A stretch of DNA of 17,522 nt from Phycisphaerales bacterium UBA1926 (GCA_002337215.1 DDFO01000049.1:7231-24752), one strand, 5' to 3'; counted from the stretch's first letter, positions 6,676 through 15,234 are shown. Made by a program: numbers and translations. The notes: a model not told the origin generated them from the letters alone.

Positions 6676-8469
6676 TCAGGACTCAAGGCGATCGAGCTCG
6701 GCCTCGACGCGGTCGCGGATCTTCGCGAGGGTGCCCGCGCCGAAATCGAACTCCAACCCCGCGGCGGCGAACAACTCGGGGAGCGGGCGCGACCCGCCCA
6801 GCGCCATCGCACGCTTGTACGCGTCGAGCGCGACGTCCGCGCCCTCGTCGAGCGAGCGGATCCAGAGCTGGTATGCACCGAGCTGGGCGATGCCGTACTC
6901 GATGTAGTAGAACGGGACCGCGAACGGGTGCGGCTGGGCGTGCCAGATGGTGTCGCGGGTCTCGGCGGTGGACTCGTCCCACGCGACCGCTGAGCCGCGG
7001 AGGCCGAACCGCTCGATGAGCGAACGCCAGTGCTCGGTCCGCTGATCGGCGGTGTGGGTCGGGTTGTCATAGATCCAATGCTGGAACGCGTCGATGATCG
7101 CGATCCAGGGGAGGAGCTTCATCCCGTGGTCGGCGAGCTGGACGCGCTTCGCTCGCGCACGATCGGCGTCGTCGGGATAGAACGCGTCGAGGTGCGGGAG
7201 CGTGAGCAGTTCCATGCTCATGCTCGCGACCTCCGCGAACTCGAGCGGGGCGCTCCGGTCGGCCACGAGCGGCAGGTGCCCGGCGAGCATCGAGTGGAAC
7301 GCGTGGCCCGCTTCGTGGATCATCGTCTCGACATCGCGGTGCACCCCGGCGGCGTTCATGAAAATGAACGGCTTGCCGGTCTGCTCGAGCATGTACTGGT
7401 AACCCCCCGCGGCCTTGCCACGCCGGCTGTCGAGGTCGAGAAACTCGCCGGTCGCGACGCCGCTGGTGTTCGCGCCGTCGCCCAGCGTTTCGAACATCCG
7501 GGCGAGTTCGGGGTCGAGCCCCTCGAAGGCGGCCCGTGTCTTGCGGACCAGATCGACGCCCCCCTCGAAGGGCTTGAGCGGGTGATCGCTATCGGGATCG
7601 ACGCTGAGATCCCACGGCTTCAGTTCATCGACGCCGAGCTTCTCTTTGCGGATCTCGTCGAACCGCGCGCACAGCGGCATGATCTCTTTTTCCACGCCGT
7701 CATGGAACGCGTAGCACGTCTCGGGGCCGTAATCGAAGCGGTGCTTCGCGGCGTACATGTAGCCGGTGAACGAATCGAACCCGGCGTTGGTCGCGACCTT
7801 GTGACGCAGGCCCACCATCTCGTCGAAGATCCCGTCGATGGTCTCCCGGTCCTGCAGGCGCCGCTCGGCGGTCGCGCGCCATGCACGCTCGCGGAGCTCG
7901 CGGTCGCTCGACTCGGCGTAGACCGCCATCTGCGGCATGGTCTTCGTCTCGCCCTCGAACTCGACGGACATCGCCCCGATGATCGCCTGATGATCCTGAC
8001 TCAGCGTCTCGAGCTTCGTCTCGAGCGGGACGTTCTCGGGGCGGAAGAGCTCGACATCCGCCTTCGTGTCGCGGTGCAGGACGGCGTGGGTGCCGGTGTC
8101 GAGCCCCAGCCGTTCGGCCGCCTCGACCTGTTTGCGGTCCAACGCAAACGCGACGGGCTTCATCTCCGGTGCGACGTCCTCGATGTACCGCCTGTACGCG
8201 CCCGACGCGTCCTCGTCGGCGGTGTTGCACGTCATGTTGATGTAGAGCCGGGCGGCGCCCTCCGAGCACGCCGCGTCGAGTTCCGAGCGGTCCAGCAGCC
8301 AGCCCTCGAACGCCGGCGCATCGGGCAGTTCGCGCTCCTGCAGCGCCTCGGCGAGCGGCTTGATCGAGGACCAATCGGTCGGGTCGAAGCCGGCGGGGAC
8401 GAACCCGCGTGAGGTTCTGCCTGTGTGCGTGGTCTTCGGATCGCGTGTCTCGGAAGGTGTCGATGTCAT
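6676..8469 (-). CDS. M3-family zinc oligoendopeptidase (PepF-like)
   Basis: 597-residue cytoplasmic metallopeptidase of family M3 (oligoendopeptidase F-like), which degrades short peptides. The zinc site is plain: TMIHEAGHAFHS gives His385, Glu386 and His389, and a third ligand Glu413 lies in EFAEVASMSMELL, 28 residues on, the usual spacing. The C-terminal substrate region has HPFAVPFYYIEYGIAQLGAYQLW with the tyrosines that line the M3 active site. The length fits the family. No signal peptide: the N-terminus is Thr/Ser-rich and polar. The start ATG at 8469 has a GGAG six bases upstream (8476-8479), which supports it. A terminator at 8597-8625 separates it from the ClpP-fold gene upstream, so it is probably transcribed from its own promoter in 8480-8596, which I could not place. 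Confidence 0.95.
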   Translation of the reverse strand: MTSTPSETRDPKTTHTGRTSRGFVPAGFDPTDWSSIKPLAEALQERELPDAPAFEGWLLDRSELDAACSEGAARLYINMTCNTADEDASGAYRRYIEDVAPEMKPVAFALDRKQVEAAERLGLDTGTHAVLHRDTKADVELFRPENVPLETKLETLSQDHQAIIGAMSVEFEGETKTMPQMAVYAESSDRELRERAWRATAERRLQDRETIDGIFDEMVGLRHKVATNAGFDSFTGYMYAAKHRFDYGPETCYAFHDGVEKEIMPLCARFDEIRKEKLGVDELKPWDLSVDPDSDHPLKPFEGGVDLVRKTRAAFEGLDPELARMFETLGDGANTSGVATGEFLDLDSRRGKAAGGYQYMLEQTGKPFIFMNAAGVHRDVETMIHEAGHAFHSMLAGHLPLVADRSAPLEFAEVASMSMELLTLPHLDAFYPDDADRARAKRVQLADHGMKLLPWIAIIDAFQHWIYDNPTHTADQRTEHWRSLIERFGLRGSAVAWDESTAETRDTIWHAQPHPFAVPFYYIEYGIAQLGAYQLWIRSLDEGADVALDAYKRAMALGGSRPLPELFAAAGLEFDFGAGTLAKIRDRVEAELDRLES

Positions 8470-8596
8470 GCGGCGCTCCGTCGCGAGGGGGGCTGGCGCT
8501 CACCGGCGTGTCCGGAGGCAGCTCTTGTGCATCATTGCCCCCGCGGAGCCTCGTGGCGCGCCGGGACTTGCCAGGGTGTGGGTGCGATGGAAAGAA

Positions 8597-8625
8597 AAGC
8601 CCCGCCGAGCGAGCCGGCGGGGCTT
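8597..8625 (-). terminator. Rho-independent terminator of the ClpP-fold gene pair
   Basis: Perfect 11-base inverted repeat AAGCCCCGCCG / CGGCGGGGCTT (8597-8607 and 8615-8625) with a 7-base loop, 46 bases past the stop of the gene ending at 8671. In the minus-strand direction it is followed by CTTTTCTTTCC, a good T-rich tail, so it should end minus-strand transcription before the M3 peptidase gene. Confidence 0.88.
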
Positions 8626-8670
8626 CGTTGAAAGAGAGCGGTGTTCATCGGCGGCTGCGCCGCCTGGCGA

Positions 8671-9918
8671 TCACGGCCTCATCAGCTCGCGGAGGTATTC
8701 CTCCTGGCCGGCGTACCAGGCGTCCCATTGATCCCAGCCGATGCCGATCGCGACGGTCGCGAGCTTGGGGCTCGCGTCGGCGTAGCGCTTCATCTGACGC
8801 AGGAACGTCCGGGCCTTGCCCACGAGCAGACCGCGGTTCTCGCCCTGCTGCCCCTCGGCGGCGGCGGCGTACATCGCGTACTTCTGGTACGCGACGCCCA
8901 TCCCCGCGTTGTTCTGATCGATGAACTCGCGCCAGCGACGGTTCTCGCGCTCGGCCTTCGAGATCGGATGGACCATGCCCTCTTTCCACTCGCCGACCCA
9001 GTCGACCTCGTCGTAGCCCATCTCGCGGGCGAGCTCGAAGACGTCGCGGGCGATGCCCTCGCTGAAGCCGACCTGCTCGGCGACGACGGAGTTGAACGTC
9101 AGGACGTCTTTCCCTCGGTTGATGAGCATCTCGCCGTCGTCTTCGGAGGTGTACCACGTCACCCGGCCCGTCCTGGGATCGACGGTGCAGCTCAGGGGGC
9201 GCTCCTCGTCGGGGCTGCCCTGCATCGCGGACATGATCTTGTAGTCACGCTTGCCGCGGGCGCTGATCTGCTCCATGAGGTAGTTCGCCTCGGCAAGGCC
9301 CCGGCCGCGCATCGCGACCAGCGCGCCCGACCAGCCCGTGGCGGCGCCCAGGTTGCCCTCCGGCATGAAGTAGAGGCGTTCCATCGTGATGCCGGTCATC
9401 GCGGCAGCGGAGATCGCCGACTCGATCCAGCCCACGACCTCGAACTTGGGCTTGAGCTTGTACTCGATGACGTCGCTGAGAAGCGGGATCTCGGCGAGGA
9501 ACCCGCCACCCGAGTTGATCTTGAGTACGAGGATGCCGCCCTCACCGATCTCCTTCTCGATCGTGGGGATCAGTTCCTCGATCTTGTGGGCCGCCATCTC
9601 GACGCCCACCATGCCCTCCATCGTGATGACCATGCCCTTGGGGGCACCGCTCGCCATCGCCGTGTCGTCGTCCTCGCCCTGAGGCGCATCGGCGACATCG
9701 GGGGCCGCGTCGCGGCGGACCTCTTTGACCGCGGTCGCGGAGAAGAACTCCTGCCGCTTGATGTCACCGGTGTAGACGATCACCCAGAGGTTGCCGTCGA
9801 TCTCGCGGACGATGTCGCACTCGACCTGCCGGCCGTCCTTGAGGATGATGATGTCGCGGGCGGACGCGACCATCACGGTCAGCATCATCGCCAGGCACGC
9901 GATCAGTGTTCTCAGCAT
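8671..9918 (-). CDS. Exported ClpP-fold (NfeD/SppA-like) serine protease, active-site serine intact
   Basis: 415-residue exported protein of the ClpP/crotonase fold, most like the N-terminal protease half of NfeD-type membrane serine proteases but without the NfeD membrane and OB domains. A signal peptide (1-20, cleavage near ASA) is followed by an SH3-like beta domain (22-70: DIIILKDGRQVECDIVRE...VKEVRR), a Gly/Asp-rich linker, and the protease domain (94-295). VLKINSGGGFLAEI (131-144) supplies the oxyanion glycines, and SAISAAAMTGI places the nucleophile at Ser170. The serine is 16 residues before the P of PEGNLGAATG, the same spacing as in NfeD proteases (ASAG...APGTNIGAAT). A matching catalytic Lys was not located. 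The last 120 residues are helical and unrecognised. An AAAGGA seven bases before the ATG (9926-9931) supports the start. It follows its paralogue by 84 bases. Confidence 0.82.
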   Translation of the reverse strand: MLRTLIACLAMMLTVMVASARDIIILKDGRQVECDIVREIDGNLWVIVYTGDIKRQEFFSATAVKEVRRDAAPDVADAPQGEDDDTAMASGAPKGMVITMEGMVGVEMAAHKIEELIPTIEKEIGEGGILVLKINSGGGFLAEIPLLSDVIEYKLKPKFEVVGWIESAISAAAMTGITMERLYFMPEGNLGAATGWSGALVAMRGRGLAEANYLMEQISARGKRDYKIMSAMQGSPDEERPLSCTVDPRTGRVTWYTSEDDGEMLINRGKDVLTFNSVVAEQVGFSEGIARDVFELAREMGYDEVDWVGEWKEGMVHPISKAERENRRWREFIDQNNAGMGVAYQKYAMYAAAAEGQQGENRGLLVGKARTFLRQMKRYADASPKLATVAIGIGWDQWDAWYAGQEEYLRELMRP

Positions 9919-10002
9919 GATTCGATCCTTTCATCCGGCGGCTCTGTCTGAGCCCGGCCGGTGCAGTCACATTCCGAAGTCACTTCTCTTGTTCGGTCTG
10001 TC

Positions 10003-11457
10003 TCAGTCTCGGAGCAGCAGCAATTGGATGCGGAGCTCCTCGATCTCGGTCTCGATGTTCGCGATGAACCCCATCCCGTTCGCGTTGGGATCGAACGACT
10101 CGCCGTACCGGCGGGCAACGCCCTGGATCTCTTCGAGGATCGAGATCCGCTGGCTGATCGCCCGGCGCTGGTCGCGGAGGGTGTTCCCCCGGGCCTGGAC
10201 CTGCTCGAATTCCCGCCGGAGACGCGGGATGCTCCGCAGAGCGGTTTCCACGTTGCGTGACCAGCTCTCGAGGATCTGGTCGCTCCGGCCCTCCACCAGC
10301 TCATGGTTGCGGAGGATCCCCAGCAGCTCGAGCAGCTCGTCGAGATCCGCGGCGGTGCCGCTGGAGAACCCGAGCTTGAGCGCGTTGTCGGCTTTGAGGG
10401 TCAGCACGTCGTTGCCTGTGCCGCGCACGAGCTGGTCCATGGTGTCGATCCGGTCGTCCTCGCCGTCGTCGGTGAGCAGCAGCTCACCCGGGCGCTCGGG
10501 CATCCGCTCGAACATCTCGCCCGTGTTGGGGTCGAAGCTGAGCACGTAGCTCCGCTGGGCGAGCGCGTTGATCAGGCGGTAGTCGTACCCGCTGGCGATC
10601 GCAAGGCCCTGGGCCCGCGCGAGGCGGAGGGAACGCTGCTTCTGCCGGACGACCTCGTCGCCCACACCCTCGAACATCTGCTCGAGCGAGCCGATGCCGC
10701 CCACGCGGCCGTCGGGCTCGAAGAAGACCTCGTCGGCGAGGAAGGGCAGGAACGCCGCGCCGCCCATCGCGTTGCCGACCCAGAAGACGACGTGGGGCTT
10801 CTTGTCCCACTCGAGGTCGATCTCCTTGGTGAAGATGGGCTCGATCTTGTCGGCGATCGTGAACTGATCGAAGCTGCCCTGCAGCTCGTCGGGCGCGTCC
10901 GAACCACGGAACGTCCATGTGTTGTCGAGGTGGACGATCAGGAAATCGGGCTCTTCCTTGCGGGCCGCCTGCACGGCCTCACGCACCGGGGTCGGGCTGA
11001 TGGCCCGCCCGAAGACGCCCTTGAGATTGATGACGTACACCTTCGGCGCGTCGATGTCGGCGAGCGCATCAACCTCGATCTCGCGGTTGCCACCGTTCAG
11101 CAGCGGGTTGTCATCTTCAACGGTCTCGTCGTCGATGAGATCGGCTGGGTCGGTATCGCCTCGGATGATCTCGATGACCATCGACTTCTTGAACGTCGCC
11201 GGGGCGCTGATGCCCGCGACGATGACGTTGAACTCGACCTCGGTCGCCGTCTCACGGATGAGCTGGCCCTCGATGATCTTGCCGTTGCGCAGGACCAGTT
11301 GGTCGAGCGCGAGCGACGTCTCGGCGACGGTCGCCGCCGACACGCCCGAGACCATTCCACCGGACACCAGAACGGTTGTCACACCGAGCGGCGCGATCGC
11401 CGCAACGCCCAGCGCCAGGCTCCCTGCGATGTTCTTCAATGTGTTGATCACGATCAT
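10003..11457 (-). CDS. Exported ClpP-fold paralogue, apparently catalytically dead
   Basis: 484-residue paralogue of the protein encoded at 8671-9918. Same order: signal peptide (hydrophobic 9-42), SH3-like domain (50-100: LDQLVLRNGKIIEG...VIEIIRG), acidic linker, ClpP-fold domain (138-380) starting PKVYVINLKGVFG. Both share the late stretch reading NDVLTLKADNALKLGF here and DVLTFNSVVAEQVGF in the neighbour. Two active-site elements are lost. The oxyanion GGG is replaced by TWT (180-182 in HLDNTWTF), and the nucleophile position aligns with Gly232 in NAMGGAAFLPFL, the spacing to the conserved Pro being unchanged. The C-terminus (400-484) is a predicted coiled coil ending in IEELRIQLLLLRD. Probably a scaffold or regulator of the active paralogue. 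The ATG at 11457 sits only a base from GGAG; the in-frame GTG at 11451 has better spacing and could be the true start. Confidence 0.8.
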   Translation of the reverse strand: MIVINTLKNIAGSLALGVAAIAPLGVTTVLVSGGMVSGVSAATVAETSLALDQLVLRNGKIIEGQLIRETATEVEFNVIVAGISAPATFKKSMVIEIIRGDTDPADLIDDETVEDDNPLLNGGNREIEVDALADIDAPKVYVINLKGVFGRAISPTPVREAVQAARKEEPDFLIVHLDNTWTFRGSDAPDELQGSFDQFTIADKIEPIFTKEIDLEWDKKPHVVFWVGNAMGGAAFLPFLADEVFFEPDGRVGGIGSLEQMFEGVGDEVVRQKQRSLRLARAQGLAIASGYDYRLINALAQRSYVLSFDPNTGEMFERMPERPGELLLTDDGEDDRIDTMDQLVRGTGNDVLTLKADNALKLGFSSGTAADLDELLELLGILRNHELVEGRSDQILESWSRNVETALRSIPRLRREFEQVQARGNTLRDQRRAISQRISILEEIQGVARRYGESFDPNANGMGFIANIETEIEELRIQLLLLRD

Positions 11458-11635
11458 GCTCCAGTCTGCGTTGCCGGTTGTCCCCGGTCGTCAGTGTCGA
11501 CAGTCGTCGCTGCCCGTCTCCGATCGTCCCATCCCGATCGCGCGTTGCCCGCCGGACTCGGCCCAGAGGGTGATCCCCGCTCGGCGGACACCCCGGCACC
11601 ACCCCGCGAGCACCCGGCGAGCCGGAACGGACAGT

Positions 11636-12958
11636 CTAAGCGTTGGATGAGACGCCATATTCACGGGCGAGTTCCCGCGCCAGGCGTTCCGCCTGGGCGG
11701 AGTCCGCCACCCGTCCGTCCAATTGCCCGTCATAGACACCTTCCAAGACCCGAGCAAACAGCGGACCCGGCAGGAACCCGAGGCGGATCAGGGATTCGCC
11801 GTCCAGCAGCGGCGCGGGCGCGAGGCCCATGCCGACCGGCTCGAGTTCTCCGAGCCGGGCGTCAACCCGGTCGGCCCGTTCGAGATCGACCGCCCCGAGC
11901 AGCCGGCGGGCATCCGGGAACGACCGCGCCGTCGCGACACGCTTCTGCCTCGCGACCGGCTCGTCAAACCAGGCCGTTCGCAGGATGGTCAGGGTCTCGA
12001 GGATCCGCGCCGCGGCGTCGCGTTCATCGTTGCTCAAACACAGGGCCGACCGCCAGCGCACGATCGCGTCCGCGGCTGCCGCGCCCAACGGGTCGCGCCC
12101 GTGCCGCTCGAGCGCGAGGGCCGACAGGGCGAGCGGGAATCCCGCGTCGTCCTCGAGCCTGGCGAGCAGGTCGTGGTCGCCGCCCGAGTTCTCGACCGTC
12201 GCCTTGCCGAGCGTGGGATTGTCGAGACCCAGGTCGTCGATCATGCGCACGGCCCGGGCCCGCGCCGGGTGGGCGAGCATCTTGCGGAGCTCCTCGCCCA
12301 CGCGCTCGTTGCTCACGCCGGTGAGTTCGCTCGCGTGCGCCCGGATCGCGTCGGCCGTCGCGTTGTCAAGCTCGAAGCCGAGGCGGCAGGCGAAGCGGAC
12401 GGCCCGGAGCGCGCGCAGGTGGTCCTCGTCGAGCCGCTGGTTCGGATCCCCCACCGCGCGCACGACCCGGGCTTCCAAGTCCCTGCGGCCATCCACAAAG
12501 TCGATGACCTTTCCGTGCCCGGATTCGCCGCTGTCCGACCCGGTCTCGAGCGGATCGAGAAACAGCGCGTTGATCGTGAAGTCGCGGCGCTGGGCGTCGT
12601 GGGCGGCGTCGGTGAACTCGATGCGGTCGGGCCGGCGTTTGTCGCCGTACCCGATGTCGGTGCGGAAGGTCGCGACCTCGGTGGTCAGCCCCTTGCCGGC
12701 CTTGCCCTTGCCCTGGTGGACGAGCACGACGCCGAACGCGGCGCCAACCAGGCTCGTGCGCGGAAAGATCCGCGCGATCTCGTCGGGCGTCGCGTCGGTC
12801 GCGACGTCGTAATCGGTGGGGGCAAACCCGAGCAATTCGTCGCGCACGCAGCCGCCCGCGAGGTAGGCGGTCTTCTTCGCGTCGCGGAGTGTGCGCACGA
12901 TCTCGACCGCGCGGTCGCGCGGTGAGTTGTCGGTCGGGATGCTCGTTGAATCGCTCAC
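11636..12958 (-). CDS. cca: CCA tRNA nucleotidyltransferase / poly(A) polymerase family protein
   Basis: 440-residue class II nucleotidyltransferase of the CCA-adding/poly(A) polymerase family, which completes or repairs the tRNA 3' CCA. Motifs: YLAGGCVRDELLG (32-44) with the GG-x-x-R loop, metal-binding Asp49 and Asp51 in TDYDVATDATP, RRDFTINAL (124-132), DFVDGRRDLE (151-160) and LRALRAVRFACRLGF (179-193), all in normal order. The remainder is the helical neck/body region; no HD-domain signature was noted. CCA-adding, A-adding and poly(A) enzymes cannot be told apart by eye, so the symbol is by family. The start is a GTG at 12958 with no clear ribosome site. It begins 42 bases after the TlpA gene ends, suggesting one transcript. 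Confidence 0.9.
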   Translation of the reverse strand: MSDSTSIPTDNSPRDRAVEIVRTLRDAKKTAYLAGGCVRDELLGFAPTDYDVATDATPDEIARIFPRTSLVGAAFGVVLVHQGKGKAGKGLTTEVATFRTDIGYGDKRRPDRIEFTDAAHDAQRRDFTINALFLDPLETGSDSGESGHGKVIDFVDGRRDLEARVVRAVGDPNQRLDEDHLRALRAVRFACRLGFELDNATADAIRAHASELTGVSNERVGEELRKMLAHPARARAVRMIDDLGLDNPTLGKATVENSGGDHDLLARLEDDAGFPLALSALALERHGRDPLGAAAADAIVRWRSALCLSNDERDAAARILETLTILRTAWFDEPVARQKRVATARSFPDARRLLGAVDLERADRVDARLGELEPVGMGLAPAPLLDGESLIRLGFLPGPLFARVLEGVYDGQLDGRVADSAQAERLARELAREYGVSSNA

Positions 12959-13000
12959 GCGGAGACTGTATCGAACGGACGACCGATGCGCAGGCGATGA

Positions 13001-14323
13001 TCAATCGGAGGGCACCGCGGCCGGCATGTCGGCCTGATTCGCCGCCTGCGATTCGCGTTCTTCGAGCATCGCCTCGATGTGGGCAGTGAACCGTTCGCGG
13101 AGCTCGGTGTGGGCGTCGCCGGTCGCGGGGCCGGAAAAGCCCGAGTGGACGGCGCGGATATCGCCGTCGGCGTCGATGAAGAGGGTGGTCGGGAACGAGC
13201 GCACGCGGTCTAGGACGGGGAGCATCTCGCTCGCCCGCTTCTTGTCGCTCAGGCCCGCGATGAGCAGCGGATATTCGACCTGCAGGTCGTCCTTGTATGT
13301 GCGCACGGCTTCGATTGCTTTGGTTTCGTCTTCGCTGTGCTCGAAGGCGAGTCCCAGCACGACGAGGCCCCGGTCTTTGTAATTCGCGTGCAGTTCGCTG
13401 AGCAAGCGGGTGGCGTCGTGGCAGTTGGGGCACCAGGAGCCGAAGACTTCGACGATGCGGGGCGAGCCGTGCGGGGCGAGGGCGCCGACGGGGGTCGGGA
13501 TGCCTTCGAGGTCGGTGAAGGAGAGCCGTTCGAGGGAAGCGGCGTCGCCTCGGTACGTGGTTTGGGCGAAGGGGTCTGGGAGGCGGAAGTCGGGGTCGGG
13601 CTCGGCCGTCCAGGTGTCGTGGTACCAGTTGCCCGACCAGAAGTCGCCTGTGAGCGAGCCGTGTGCTTGCTTCTCGGCGTGGAAGAGGAACGCGTGGGCC
13701 CCGTCGAAGGTGGAGAGTTTGAGGGTGTCCCCCGCGGCGTTGCCCGCGAGGTAGCGGTAGTCGCCGGTGGTGGTGAGGAAGGTTCCGGTCGCGGTGCCGT
13801 CGTCGTTGATGGTGAAGAGGCCGACGGCGGGGTCATCGGGGGAGGAGGCGAAGGTGACGCGGTATCGGCCTGAGGTGATGGTTGGTGGGGTGTCGGGGAG
13901 TTCGAAGCGGTGGTTTCGCTCGTGGACCTTGAAGGGGACATGCGTAATGCCCGAGCGGCGGCGGATGGACCACGCGCCGAACCATGTTTCGGTGGGCTCG
14001 AACATGACACCCTTCAGTGTGAACTTCGAATCGAATCCACCGAGCTCGGATACGACCGTGAAGCGACGGTTCTCGACCGTGTGCTCCGTACGGCGGATCG
14101 AGACTTCCTCTTCGCCGTTGATGATCGTGAATCCCGTGAACTGCTGCCAGCCAACAAGGCCTTCGACTTCGAAGGGGAGCGGTCCGCCCGGTGTCTCAAG
14201 GTCGAAGAAGAAGTGGCGGTCATTGACCGGATCCGCTCCATCTGGCTCCGCCCACGCCCCAGGAAGCACCGGCGACAGGGCGACTGCGAGGAGCGAGAGC
14301 ATGAGTCGAATGGTGCTGATCAT
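13001..14323 (-). CDS. Exported TlpA-like thioredoxin-fold protein
   Basis: 440-residue exported protein with a C-terminal TlpA/ResA-type thioredoxin domain (about 275-425), likely a periplasmic thiol-disulfide reductase. The active site is FGSWCPNCHD with Cys298 and Cys301, and the cis-proline loop is FPTTLFID with Pro378. The signal peptide is MISTIRLMLSLLAVALSPVL with cleavage near AWA (23-25). The N-terminal 250 residues are beta-rich with repeated 'TGDYRYLAGNAAGDTLKLS..FDGAHAFLFHAE' and 'TGDFWSGNWYHDTW' patterns, a domain seen with TlpA modules in planctomycetes and Bacteroidetes. It has no known function I can name. The frame is open upstream to 14392, but the ATG at 14323 is preferred because it starts the signal peptide. 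Partner substrates are not indicated. Confidence 0.88.
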   Translation of the reverse strand: MISTIRLMLSLLAVALSPVLPGAWAEPDGADPVNDRHFFFDLETPGGPLPFEVEGLVGWQQFTGFTIINGEEEVSIRRTEHTVENRRFTVVSELGGFDSKFTLKGVMFEPTETWFGAWSIRRRSGITHVPFKVHERNHRFELPDTPPTITSGRYRVTFASSPDDPAVGLFTINDDGTATGTFLTTTGDYRYLAGNAAGDTLKLSTFDGAHAFLFHAEKQAHGSLTGDFWSGNWYHDTWTAEPDPDFRLPDPFAQTTYRGDAASLERLSFTDLEGIPTPVGALAPHGSPRIVEVFGSWCPNCHDATRLLSELHANYKDRGLVVLGLAFEHSEDETKAIEAVRTYKDDLQVEYPLLIAGLSDKKRASEMLPVLDRVRSFPTTLFIDADGDIRAVHSGFSGPATGDAHTELRERFTAHIEAMLEERESQAANQADMPAAVPSD

Positions 14324-14380
14324 GGTGAAACGATATTCGATCCTGTCGTGCGATCGAGGCCCGGAGATGAAGAAGAAGTG

Positions 14381-14420
14381 GCAGCCCCTCACCCCGGCCC
14401 TCTCCCCCGGGGGGAGAGGG
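14381..14420. repeat. REP-like palindromic element between tlpA-like gene and queC
   Basis: Perfect 11-base inverted repeat CCCTCTCCCCC (14398-14408) and GGGGGAGAGGG (14410-14420), preceded by CCCCTCACCCCGG. This CCCTCACCCC-CCCTCTCCCC-hairpin pattern is, from memory, a common dispersed intergenic repeat in many bacteria. It sits in the divergent promoter region of the thioredoxin gene and queC, so it probably forms a hairpin in both directions. Confidence 0.6.
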
Positions 14421-14451
14421 AGGCGGGAGAGTCCCCGGGTCGCGAGTTCGT

Positions 14452-14457
14452 TATTCT
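14452..14457 (+). promoter_or_regulatory. Candidate -10 box of queC
   Basis: TATTCT matches TATAAT at four of six bases and lies six bases before the queC ATG, with no Shine-Dalgarno between. If used, transcription would start at or beside the A of ATG, giving a leaderless message. No good -35 was seen, so this is weak. Confidence 0.25.
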
Positions 14458-14463
14458 GCTCGC

Positions 14464-15234
14464 ATGGCAGATGTGACGCCGGAAACCGATGGGATGACCG
14501 AGTCCGAGACAGTACCGGGGCCGCCTCGGGCGGTGGTGTTGCTGAGCGGGGGGGTGGACAGCGCGACGGCCGCGGCGATCGCGGTGCGCGAGGGGTTCGA
14601 GGTCCACGCGATCTCGTTCGATTACACGCAGCGGCACAAGGTCGAGCTCGAGGCGGCGGCGCGGGTGGCCGAGTCGCTGGGGATCGCGGGTCGGCTGGTG
14701 TTCCCGATCGATCTTCGGTCGATCGGCGGGTCGGCCCTGACCGACGCGATCGATGTGCCCAAGAACCGCGACGAGGAGGCGATGTCGTCGGAGATCCCGG
14801 TGACGTATGTGCCGGCGCGGAACCTGATCTTTCTGTCCATCGCGATCGCGTGGGCCGAGACGCTGGGGGCGGCAGACCTGTACTGCGGGGTGAACGCGAT
14901 CGACTACTCGGGGTACCCCGATTGCCGTCCCGAGTTCATCGACTCGTTCAACCAGACGGCGAACCTCGCGACGCGGATCGGCGTCGAGCAGCGGTCCGGG
15001 CTTCGGGGGCCCAGCGGGAAGCCGATCCATGTGCACACGCCGCTGGCGGATATGACGAAGGCCGACATCGTGCGCACGGCGACGACGCTGGGCGTCGATC
15101 TGGGGCTGACGCACTCGTGCTACGACCCGAGCCCCGAGGGGCTGGCGTGCGGTGCGTGCGACTCATGCGTGCTGCGGCGCAACGGGTTCGCGGACGCGGG
15201 GGTGAAGGACCCGACGCGGTACGCGGTGAGTTAA
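14464..15234 (+). CDS. queC: 7-cyano-7-deazaguanine synthase
   Basis: QueC converts 7-carboxy-7-deazaguanine to preQ0 with ATP and ammonia, in the queuosine tRNA-modification pathway. The 256-residue protein has the PP-loop ATP motif [11 protein letters not shown] (Ser28-Ser33), [17 protein letters not shown] (49-65), [12 protein letters not shown] (116-127), [18 protein letters not shown] (142-159), and the C-terminal zinc site with Cys219, Cys229, Cys232 and Cys235 ([18 protein letters not shown]). All key residues are present. The first ATG at 14464 is taken; the ATG at 14494 (residue 11) is also possible since the first ten residues are not conserved and neither has a clear ribosome site. 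No queD, queE or queF neighbour is present. Convergent with plsX. Confidence 0.96.
   Translation: MADVTPETDGMTESETVPGPPRAVVLLSGGVDSATAAAIAVREGFEVHAISFDYTQRHKVELEAAARVAESLGIAGRLVFPIDLRSIGGSALTDAIDVPKNRDEEAMSSEIPVTYVPARNLIFLSIAIAWAETLGAADLYCGVNAIDYSGYPDCRPEFIDSFNQTANLATRIGVEQRSGLRGPSGKPIHVHTPLADMTKADIVRTATTLGVDLGLTHSCYDPSPEGLACGACDSCVLRRNGFADAGVKDPTRYAVS

Noticed and set aside
7030..8412. Plus-strand open frame of 460 codons
   Set aside because: Exactly antisense to the M3 peptidase gene, which has its zinc motif and ribosome site; the antisense product shows no family feature.
8641..9951. Plus-strand open frame of 436 codons opposite the ClpP-fold gene
   Set aside because: Antisense to the ClpP-fold gene, which has a signal peptide, ribosome site and terminator; the product is Asp/Val/His-rich with no motif.
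11486..11500. TGTCGACA palindrome between cca and the ClpP-fold gene
   Set aside because: An 8-base palindrome is expected often by chance in this composition, and no promoter parts or second copy flank it.
10303..12324. Plus-strand open frame of 673 codons
   Set aside because: Antisense to the second ClpP-fold gene and the cca gene, crossing their intergenic gap, which a real gene would be unlikely to do.
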